24,093 nucleotides of DNA from Fibrobacter sp. UBA1765 (GTDB lineage: Bacteria; Fibrobacterota; Fibrobacteria; Fibrobacterales; Fibrobacteraceae): NCBI GenBank assembly GCA_002314675.1, contig DCGZ01000190.1, positions 1 through 24,093 of the forward strand, in the 5' to 3' direction. Under the pieces are notes generated by a model, which was not told where the DNA came from, did no database searches, and was given only the letters and a program-made list of their open reading frames with translations. Numbering within the stretch: the first letter of the stretch is position 1; every line of letters begins with the position of its first letter. Positions 7,292 through 14,316 of the stretch are shown here, piece after piece. The position numbers and the translations under genes were made by a program.

Positions 7292-8452
7292 CTATTTTTT
7301 AGATTCAAACAAATTTATTATAGGGGCAAACATATTTTCAAGAGAGGAAATAATTCCAACAATAAATGAGTATAAAGACTCCCCATCATACACCATTTTT
7401 ATGGTCTTCATAATTTCATCGGGAAAATCAAGTTTTGATGATTTTCTAACACTCGTATGGCAAAAAATACCATTAAAATTTTCTGCATCACTCTTATTTT
7501 TAAATAAGCCTATTTGCCAGGGCCATTGATCAGCCTTCATTGAATGCGTCCATTTTTTATTGCCTTGCAAATATTTTATTAAAGAGCATAACGCTTCTAC
7601 TTGCACAAGAGGCATCTTTGCATAATGAATATATCCTCTGTATTTTGTAGAAAGAGTTGTAACCTCACCAGACTGAATAACACAGCCATTTTCATCAACA
7701 TCATCTTCTGCATATATATCATTATATACTTTGACTACACCCACTTTGTTTGACCACTTCGCGGCATCAGAAGATGAAATGACTTTCTTCACAATTTTTT
7801 TTATGGCATATTTTTCTTTTAAACCATTTATCGTTGACAAAGATTCGTCCTTTACATATTCAACCCTTTTTTTATAACCAGGGTATTTTTTTAAAGCAGC
7901 CTCAAAGTCACTGTCATTAGAGACGTACACTTCACTTTTTGTATAAGCAGTAAGATACTCATTGATTTTAACATCTTTACCATTCACTTTTTTCGTGATG
8001 ACATGGGGAGACAAATAACCAATATTACTCACTTCTATCGCAATGCTCGATTTGCTCATTTCTTCATTTCCGCCAATTGCATCGTGACCCAAGTGAAAAG
8101 CCCAATAAGAATCATCAAAAAGGCGATATATTCGTCCAGAACGGTCGACAACATATGCAACAGATCCAGAATCTTTAGGATGCGTTAAATCCTTAACATC
8201 CCCTTTAATATATCCAGCAGTATAATGTAAGCAAATACTCCTTTTACCAGAAACTTCTTTATGATAATAAAGTTGTTTGGAATCTAAATCAGAAGGAACA
8301 ATGTCCGTTATAACAGAACCACCAAATGTCTTTTTAGTATCCTTACTTCCGGTCCTTGAAATATATTCTTGACCAACAACTTTGTAATCTTTTTCTGCAA
8401 TAATTTCCGCGTAAAACGAATCTTCATACGCCTTAATATTTTCTGCTCTCAT
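7292..8452 (-). CDS. N-acetylmuramoyl-L-alanine amidase (Amidase_2 fold) with a large insertion
   Basis: 386 aa. The zinc-amidase fold shared by T7 lysozyme, AmpD and PGRP is recognisable. RSICLHYTAG gives the first ligand His76, YWAFHLGHDAIG the second (His120), SSIAIEVSN the central strand, and FCHTSVRKSSKLDFPDE the distal site with His332, Lys340 and Asp342. The enzyme would cut the lactyl-amide bond between MurNAc and the stem peptide. Between about 150 and 290 there is a long charged insertion absent from minimal 150-aa amidases. There is no signal peptide; the C-terminal 30 residues are hydrophobic and amphipathic (YSFIVGIISSLENMFAPIIN). The gene begins 18 bases after the giant protein's stop, with an AGG before the ATG, so the two are co-transcribed. 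Access to peptidoglycan would need lysis, a secretion machine or membrane disruption by the C-terminus (inference). Confidence 0.8.
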   Translation of the reverse strand: MRAENIKAYEDSFYAEIIAEKDYKVVGQEYISRTGSKDTKKTFGGSVITDIVPSDLDSKQLYYHKEVSGKRSICLHYTAGYIKGDVKDLTHPKDSGSVAYVVDRSGRIYRLFDDSYWAFHLGHDAIGGNEEMSKSSIAIEVSNIGYLSPHVITKKVNGKDVKINEYLTAYTKSEVYVSNDSDFEAALKKYPGYKKRVEYVKDESLSTINGLKEKYAIKKIVKKVISSSDAAKWSNKVGVVKVYNDIYAEDDVDENGCVIQSGEVTTLSTKYRGYIHYAKMPLVQVEALCSLIKYLQGNKKWTHSMKADQWPWQIGLFKNKSDAENFNGIFCHTSVRKSSKLDFPDEIMKTIKMVYDGESLYSFIVGIISSLENMFAPIINLFESKK

Positions 8453-8470
8453 AATTAACCTACTCAGACT

Positions 8471-11400
8471 TTACGAATTAATTTTCTTCACTAAATCCGG
8501 ATTATCGCTTTGGAAGGATTGTGACAATTCTTTAATCGCATCTTCAGATAGATCACCGAAACCCATTAAACCCATCAACTCTTGAGCACTAGCATTTGGA
8601 TTATTTTTACGAACTTCTGACACCCTCTCATAGACACTCTTTAAATAATCTATTAGAGGATTCCCTTCTGAAAGTGATATTGAATCATCTTCTTCGGCTT
8701 CTTCAGAATCAGGTTCAACATCATTCTCATTTAATGAACGGTCTCCATCTTCTTCTTCCTGCTCGACATCTACAACTTCCTTCGGTGTTTCGGAATCACC
8801 CTGTTCATCTTCTTTAGGTTGCACAGGTTCAGTTTCGTCATCACCACCAGAACCGTTGTCAGAGCCACCGTTGCCGGTGCCGCCACTGCCGGAGCCGCCG
8901 CTGCCGGAGCCACCGTTGTCGCCCTTGCCGCTGCCGGAGCCGCCGCTGCCGCCCTTGCCGCTGCCGGAGCCACCGCTGCCGCCCTTGCCGCTGCCGGAGC
9001 CACCGCTGCCACCGTTGCCGGTGCCGCCACTGCCGCTGCCACCGCTGCCGGAGCCGCCGTTGTCCTTTTCCTTATCTGAATCGGATTCCTTCTCAGACCC
9101 CTTCTTGGAATTATCATTCATGATCTCAAGAGCCTTCGTCGCCATCGCGGAAGTCTTATTTACAATATTGTCGCGGCCCTTAGCAGCACTTTCAACATTA
9201 GCATTGATCTGGCTCGTGAGCTGATCCATACCGGTCATATCGCTAAAGGTCGGCGTCTGCTTGGCAACAAGAGCAGAAATAAGGTCTGCTGCCGTAACAG
9301 GCGTTGTGGCCGCAGCACTCTGCAAGCCCATGGAACTAATATCCTTTGTGGTCTTTCCACCCAGATAATCCGTCCCGTTAAGGTAGCTGCTATCAATCTC
9401 CATCTTGTCAATCGGAGAATCCTGCCAGTTCCAGAAGCGGGTAAGGTCAATAACTTCGCTAACGTTGGTCTGGCCAAGCACAGCTTCGCCAATCATACCC
9501 TTCGTGGGGAGCGATATCACAGTCGTCGGGGCACGGAAACCATTTGTGTGGTAGCGATAGAGCTGATCCTGGATTTCAGCGGCAGTCCTTCCCAAATAAT
9601 CAGCCAGTTCCTCCGGGAAGGTGAACGGGAAGAGCATGCAGTTTCCATAGAACCCAAGCATCTTGCGCACATTAATACAGTTAAGCAAGGGAACCCTACA
9701 TTCACCGCCATCAGACTTACTTGCACCCTTTCCAGTATTATTCGAGCCTTCAGCATCCGAAGCCTTCAGCTTGTCAAAATTCATCTGTATCGTGTACTTG
9801 TCAAGCATCATGGCACGTTCATCACAACTCAAAGAGCGCCAAATGACCTGAGAATAATGCAAGGAATCAGTCACAATATGGTGCAAAGTCTCTTCCATCT
9901 TCTGGAATTCGGATCTCCTAAGCGTCTTTGTATCAGAGAACAGAGACACACTGGCAATAGATGACAGTGTAGAAGAAGAAAGTGTTGCAGAAACGGCCTG
10001 TCCATTCACGGAGACCTCGACGCTGTGGATGCGCAATGCCCCCAAGCCCCTAAGAACTCTCGCAGAAAAGACCACATTGGGATCCCGATAGGATTCAGGG
10101 AGGGCCTCCATGTAATGAGCCATGGACTTAAGGTCTCCCTTGCTATCCGTATTATCCTCAACAAAATTCTTCAATTTGTGATTATAATTGGCCAAGGCGA
10201 TTTCCTGCAAATAATCCAAGTTAGCCTTCTTTAGGGTATAATTCAAGCCTTCACAGGAATAGCTCAATTTAATGACAGAAATATCTTCTACAGCAACATT
10301 CGACGGCAAGACGAAGGAGCATTCTGCAAGGCTGGAGCCCTCCTGATTACGTTCGTCACGGATATAGCTCTTAAGCGCATCACGGGTCTCCTTGTTTGTC
10401 GGAATATCCTTTCTATAATAGTTAAGACTTCCCGCAATACGTCCCCTTCCGTTTTTCAGGACCAGCGTTGCCGTGATATCGTCGAAGGATAGGAAATTTC
10501 CCATGAAAGAGAACTTGACGGTCTTGGAGCCAGTTTCAGCACCTTCGTAAACCCACTTGGGGCAAGCTGCATAGTTCTTGATCAGCCGTAAGCCAGAACG
10601 ATACTTGTAAGGCAACGCGTTTTCAAGGGCGGTAGAGTATTTGAGCACAGTCTCATAGCGGCTTGTAAACCTAGCCTTGTTAAAGGACTCCATTTCTTCG
10701 TCAGGGAAGGTCAGGGAAGTTTCTGTACCAAGGAACTTGATCGTCTTAAGAGGCACAAAAAGGACCAGGTCGACGCTATCAATTGCCGTTTCAAGACGAT
10801 ACCTACGCATCACTTCCCAATACTGGATAGTCATGGCATGAGAATGGTTATGGTTGGCAATAATCTTCGTGGCAACAGAATCACTTACGTTGCTGGATGC
10901 AACACTAACGCTTACCCTCTTCGCCTGAGCAACACGATTAGAGGCAGTTTTAATATTCTGCTGGAACTTCTGTGCTGCGGCAGAGGCTTCGTTTTGAGAG
11001 TTGTTCTGATGGGCGCTAGAAGATCCGCTACTGGAGGATTTGCTGTAGCTACCGCTAATGGCAAGACTAAAACCGTTACCTGCACCGGCACCACTTCCGC
11101 CGACACCCCAGGAGCTGCTCTTGGATTTGAAACTGGAACCACCCGTCATCATCTGGTCAACGGCATAGTCATAGGCTGCGGTCGTATCGTCAATTTGGCG
11201 GTTGTCGTATTCCTCTGATACCTGGTCAACACCTTCCGCCAAGTCCTCAATTTCGTAAGTCTGCGTATTCTCGCGGACAATGAGACGCTGCTCTTCACCC
11301 GGAGCAAGAATCAATGAATACAGCAAATCGCCAAGAGCAAATCCGTCAGGAATCCATGCCTGATGCATGTTCAACTGATATCCCATGCCCAGGGTGGACA

Positions 11401-13288
11401 TCTGCGGGGTCCCTTCCGGATTCATGTACAAGGCTTCCTTGAACAAATCTACATTGACAGGACTCTTCAAAGATTCTCGATCAAATTTTTCGCCATTTGC
11501 AGAAAGTTCCGGTTCAACCAGCCTCTGCAACATACTGTAGGTAAACATTCTGGATGGGGCGGTATCAGAAGACAACATCACAGGATTATCGTCATCGCCC
11601 ATCAACTTTACAGAAGGAAGCGTTTTCTGTTCCTTTGCAGTATTTTCCTTGAACACGAGCCCAGAAACAACGAAACCATCGTCTTCCGGCGTAGAGTCCA
11701 CGCCTTCCAGCACTGCCTGCAATTTCGCTTTGGACAGGCAATAATTAAACAGCTCCTGAATGTAATTGTCAAAGGAAGATTCTTTACCTGAATCAAACTT
11801 TCTGATCAGTTTATAGAGACATTCACTATCCCGTGCCGCATCTTCTTTACGCTTCCATTCCGCTTCTTCGCAGGACATTCCAGCAGAATTGTCATTCTCC
11901 TGACTAACGCCGTATTGAAAATCACGCAATACATCAACATACTTTTTGTAAATAGACGTTGCCCCTACGGAATCCGACAAACGGGTCAAACATTCATTAA
12001 AACGCCGAGTCTTTTGAAGCAAAGTTTTCTGTATTGTAGAAGACAAATATTCATCAAAGTCCATCCCTCTACATCCAATATCCGATTCCGTCAACTCGCC
12101 TTTTTTATAAAGAGCGTTACACTTGCTTATTTCAGATCTGGCTACAATACGAGATGCCAGGACATCCTGGATTCTTTCAACAAAATCGTACTCTTCAATT
12201 TTGCAAATAATATCAGAAGAATTTTTTATAAACTCCTGGCGTCCTTGAGAGTTCGAAATAATAATCTTTACAGATTCCTTAAAGCAGTATCTTTCGGGAA
12301 GCGCAATGATGAAACGCCCCGCAGCATCCGTAATGCAATACGGATTCTCAGCAGCTTCAGTTTTATCTTCTGCAGGACTTACCACGCCTTCGATTTCAAC
12401 CTTAGCATTATCAAACGGAAGAACGATCTGTTCGCCAAATTCATCAAGTTTTGGTTTCCCGTTATTGTCAAAAGTCCTGATTTTCACAAGGCCCGAAATG
12501 GATCTGGGCAGCGGAAGAATGCAGTCAAGCTGGAAAATATCCGCCCAGGGTTCATCCAGCACCTGGTCAGAATAGTTTCCGTCGTTGTTAGAAGAGTCTA
12601 CATCGTCAGCGTAGTACTGAACCGGCGAGTCATCACCAAAACCGTACGGGTCACAATTTCCATCCTTAAGGCCAGAAATGGCATTCTTGATTTGATCTAG
12701 GGAGAAAGTTGCCGCGCCACCCTTACTTTCCAGCAATTCCTGGAATTGCTTGACATCAAACACTTTTGATGTTGCAGTATCCTTTGCGGACTTAATAACA
12801 TTGGCGATTTCTCTTTCGGAAGGCAGAAAGAAATCGGGCTGAGCAATCTGCAAGCTCTTGAGAATTGGATAGACCTTAGCTGCGCTCAATCGGGACAGGT
12901 CCTGAACACTGCGAATACCTGCCTGAACAAGCAAATAGGCCAAGTCCGTAGTCATGCCATCTACACGCCAAAGATCAGCCTGCTTGACCCATGCATTTAC
13001 GTGATTGACATTAACATCCAGGGCAGTAGCAATCTTGGCTCGTTGATTACGCGTCTTGCAACGAGTCAAAAGCGACGCAACATCAAAAATGCGATTTTCG
13101 CCCAGTTTTTCAATCAGTTTCTTGCTTATACCTTTAATCGGCAGCAATGAAATTGAGATTGCCTGGGGTTTTGTCTTTGCGGCATACTGTTTATCTTTTG
13201 AGGCATCCTTGACAGAAGAATTCTTTTGCGATGACGCAGAAACATCAGTGGCCCCAAGCTGCACCAAAGACATCGCTGTGGCCCACAA
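8471..13288 (-). CDS. Giant modular protein of unknown function (about 1,605 aa as readable)
   Basis: The uninterrupted part of the frame can start at a TTG at 13288; a longer frame starts at ATG 13537 but has a TAA at codon 20 (separate entry). Residue numbers are from 13288. About 45-170: repeated helix-hairpin-helix-like segments (LLPIKGISKKLIEKLGENRI, then GMTTDLAYLLVQAGI), as in DUF4332-type proteins. About 265-345: a beta domain ending in TDAAGRF, resembling carboxypeptidase-regulatory-like domains. About 635-690: a conserved-looking module (WIPDGFALGDLLYSLILAPG). About 719-760: a Ser/Gly stretch, then an Ala/Gln-rich coiled segment. Beta-rich regions follow to about 1,300. About 1,409-1,479: Gly-Ser repeat linker, then a Glu/Asp-rich tail and a small helical C-terminus. 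No signal peptide or membrane segment. It heads a two-gene unit with the amidase. Function unknown; a structural or delivered surface protein is conceivable. Confidence 0.75.
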   Translation of the reverse strand: MWATAMSLVQLGATDVSASSQKNSSVKDASKDKQYAAKTKPQAISISLLPIKGISKKLIEKLGENRIFDVASLLTRCKTRNQRAKIATALDVNVNHVNAWVKQADLWRVDGMTTDLAYLLVQAGIRSVQDLSRLSAAKVYPILKSLQIAQPDFFLPSEREIANVIKSAKDTATSKVFDVKQFQELLESKGGAATFSLDQIKNAISGLKDGNCDPYGFGDDSPVQYYADDVDSSNNDGNYSDQVLDEPWADIFQLDCILPLPRSISGLVKIRTFDNNGKPKLDEFGEQIVLPFDNAKVEIEGVVSPAEDKTEAAENPYCITDAAGRFIIALPERYCFKESVKIIISNSQGRQEFIKNSSDIICKIEEYDFVERIQDVLASRIVARSEISKCNALYKKGELTESDIGCRGMDFDEYLSSTIQKTLLQKTRRFNECLTRLSDSVGATSIYKKYVDVLRDFQYGVSQENDNSAGMSCEEAEWKRKEDAARDSECLYKLIRKFDSGKESSFDNYIQELFNYCLSKAKLQAVLEGVDSTPEDDGFVVSGLVFKENTAKEQKTLPSVKLMGDDDNPVMLSSDTAPSRMFTYSMLQRLVEPELSANGEKFDRESLKSPVNVDLFKEALYMNPEGTPQMSTLGMGYQLNMHQAWIPDGFALGDLLYSLILAPGEEQRLIVRENTQTYEIEDLAEGVDQVSEEYDNRQIDDTTAAYDYAVDQMMTGGSSFKSKSSSWGVGGSGAGAGNGFSLAISGSYSKSSSSGSSSAHQNNSQNEASAAAQKFQQNIKTASNRVAQAKRVSVSVASSNVSDSVATKIIANHNHSHAMTIQYWEVMRRYRLETAIDSVDLVLFVPLKTIKFLGTETSLTFPDEEMESFNKARFTSRYETVLKYSTALENALPYKYRSGLRLIKNYAACPKWVYEGAETGSKTVKFSFMGNFLSFDDITATLVLKNGRGRIAGSLNYYRKDIPTNKETRDALKSYIRDERNQEGSSLAECSFVLPSNVAVEDISVIKLSYSCEGLNYTLKKANLDYLQEIALANYNHKLKNFVEDNTDSKGDLKSMAHYMEALPESYRDPNVVFSARVLRGLGALRIHSVEVSVNGQAVSATLSSSTLSSIASVSLFSDTKTLRRSEFQKMEETLHHIVTDSLHYSQVIWRSLSCDERAMMLDKYTIQMNFDKLKASDAEGSNNTGKGASKSDGGECRVPLLNCINVRKMLGFYGNCMLFPFTFPEELADYLGRTAAEIQDQLYRYHTNGFRAPTTVISLPTKGMIGEAVLGQTNVSEVIDLTRFWNWQDSPIDKMEIDSSYLNGTDYLGGKTTKDISSMGLQSAAATTPVTAADLISALVAKQTPTFSDMTGMDQLTSQINANVESAAKGRDNIVNKTSAMATKALEIMNDNSKKGSEKESDSDKEKDNGGSGSGGSGSGGTGNGGSGGSGSGKGGSGGSGSGKGGSGGSGSGKGDNGGSGSGGSGSGGTGNGGSDNGSGGDDETEPVQPKEDEQGDSETPKEVVDVEQEEEDGDRSLNENDVEPDSEEAEEDDSISLSEGNPLIDYLKSVYERVSEVRKNNPNASAQELMGLMGFGDLSEDAIKELSQSFQSDNPDLVKKINS
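8850..9065 (-). repeat. Gly-Ser-Gly tandem repeat tract inside the giant gene
   Basis: GC-rich tandem repeats in an otherwise AT-leaning region. The clearest unit is 30 bases long, encodes GGSGGSGSGK, and occurs three times in succession at about 8920-9010. It is bordered by SGSGGTGNGG motifs on both sides. The unit length is a multiple of 3, so expansion or contraction keeps the frame. The tract would form a flexible linker between the main body and the acidic C-terminal tail. Open frames on the other strand and in other phases here are by-products of the low complexity. Confidence 0.8.
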
Positions 13289-13537
13289 CTGATGGCCACG
13301 GCCTTCCGAAGTATTTTCAACAACAACTTTAAAATCGCTAGGGTTTATTGCAGAAAGAATTTCCTCGACAGTAACGTTGCTAACGTCAAAATCCTCAATG
13401 GAAGCAACCTTTTTGAAAGTAGCAACTTGTTTTTTCAGTTCTCTACTCTCTTGAATAAGATTGAAAAGAGCTCTAGTTTAACCAGCCGTCATTTGGGCAG
13501 CCATCTTAGTTATAGAATCATTATTGAGCAATGCCAT
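13289..13537 (-). pseudogene. In-frame 5' extension of the giant gene, interrupted by TAA at codon 20
   Basis: From ATG 13537 the minus strand reads 19 codons (MALLNNDSITKMAAQMTAG), then TAA (13480-13478), then 63 further codons (starting TRALFNLIQESRELKKQVAT) that run without break, in the same frame, into the giant protein. The extension looks like real coding sequence, with helical, charged, coherent residues. After the TAA the first ATG in frame is inside the protein, near 13273. Either the TAA is a recent nonsense mutation or sequencing error, or translation restarts downstream at a non-ATG codon. There is only a weak AAAAGAA ahead of ATG 13537. Confidence 0.65.
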
Positions 13538-13827
13538 ACACAATTCTTTTGTTATAAAATTCAAATAAAGTAGCCACAATTTGTAATAAAACTGCTTTAC
13601 TACGTTTGGTTATTACGCGCCAAATATAATTTCATTACAAACTATCAAGATACTTTGTACATAGTTAAATTTTCTTTACACAAGATTTATAAAACAAGCT
13701 AACAAATTACACATAAACAAACAATCACACACAAAAAAGCTTGACAAACTATTTTATATTTGTTACTTTATTCAAGCACCTTTAGTTCAAACAAGGTATG
13801 CCCTAGGGCAGAACACCACGAAGTCTT
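13538..13827. other. AT-rich divergent spacer
   Basis: About 290 bases of very AT-rich DNA between the giant gene (minus) and the HEPN remnant (plus). Promoters for both directions should be here. The one I can point to is the plus-strand candidate at 13741-13769. No hairpin or repeat stands out. Confidence 0.45.
13741..13769 (+). promoter_or_regulatory. Candidate sigma-70-type promoter reading into the HEPN remnant
   Basis: TTGACA at 13741-13746, a 17-base spacer, and TACTTT at 13764-13769 preceded by TGT (extended -10). The -35 is perfect and the -10 is weak. It lies about 60 bases before the ATG at 13828. AT-rich DNA yields such matches easily, so this is only a candidate. Confidence 0.3.
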
Positions 13828-14158
13828 ATGCCAAACAAAGGTTCTGCTGGTGTTGTATTGCACGTTAGCCGAAGCCTATTTTTGCAAAATTTTAAAGTCA
13901 ATGAGAAAATTTCGGATTTGATCCAAGAATACATCATCGACCCCAGCATAATCCGAAACAAAATTGCGCATGGTCAATGGTCCATAGCGTTTAATCGAGA
14001 ACATACAAACGTGAATAACGATATTGATTTAGAAAACCTGAAATGCACGGACATTGAAAAAAAATAAAATTGCATTACAATCAATTTCTCAATTAATCAC
14101 GGACATCCTTGCTTCACCAAACAAAGCGCATATACGAGATTATTGGCCAAACGTATAA
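13828..14158 (+). pseudogene. HEPN-domain protein remnant (MAE_28990-like), 5' truncated and frameshifted
   Basis: The plus strand reads 79 codons from ATG 13828, including RNKIAHGQW, the R-x4-6-H motif that forms the RNase site of HEPN toxins. It stops at 14065-14067 just after an A8 run (14057-14064). With seven As instead of eight the frame would continue for 31 more sensible codons (NKIALQSISQLITDILASPN and onward) to TAA at 14156-14158. The family is normally longer at the N-terminus, and there is an in-frame TAG just ahead of 13828, so the 5' end is missing as well. HEPN proteins are RNA-cleaving toxins or defence effectors. A plus-strand terminator hairpin follows at 14197. Decayed gene most likely; slippage at A8 could restore part of it. 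Confidence 0.6.
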
Positions 14159-14196
14159 GAAATAATTCATTAAGAATTCCTTCTTTTTTAAAGTGG

Positions 14197-14229
14197 CCCC
14201 AGAAAGTTGAGCGCAACTTTCGGGGTTTT
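14197..14229 (+). terminator. Rho-independent terminator (CCCCGAAAGTTG repeat, near-intact)
   Basis: CCCCAGAAAGTTG, an AGCG loop, CAACTTTCGGGG, then TTTT. It differs from the copy at 4585-4617 by one base in the 5' arm. It lies 38 bases after the restored end of the HEPN frame and would terminate it. The same hairpin read on the minus strand has no good T-run, so it would only partly stop the restriction operon that ends at 14317. Confidence 0.75.
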
Positions 14230-14316
14230 CCTTGTATTCGGCAACCTCCTTCATCTCGTCAACCATAAAAAAAGTCTGTAAACTTTTCTGTGAACTTTTC
14301 TGTGAACCAATTGAAT
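14230..14316 (-). pseudogene. Short remnant sharing a 17-base block with the 6087-6103 remnant
   Basis: ATTCGGCAACCTCCTTC at 14236-14252 is identical to 6087-6103. On the minus strand it encodes MKEVAEYK here and QKEVAESK there. The adjoining 14281-14304 is a 12-base direct repeat (AACTTTTCTGTG twice), encoding FTEKFTEKFTDFFYG in one frame. It looks like debris of a gene end next to the terminator; the family is unknown. Confidence 0.3.

Noticed and set aside
8770..9224. Pro/Ala-rich open frames on both strands
   Set aside because: Produced by the low-complexity Gly-Ser repeat DNA of the giant gene; no starts or domains.
6958..13537. Calling the amidase and giant gene a prophage
   Set aside because: No integrase, capsid, portal, terminase or tail genes and no attachment-site repeats; an amidase alone is not enough.
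14281..14304. 12-base direct repeat AACTTTTCTGTG twice, as a CRISPR or iteron seed
   Set aside because: Only two adjacent copies, no spacers, no replication or Cas genes nearby.
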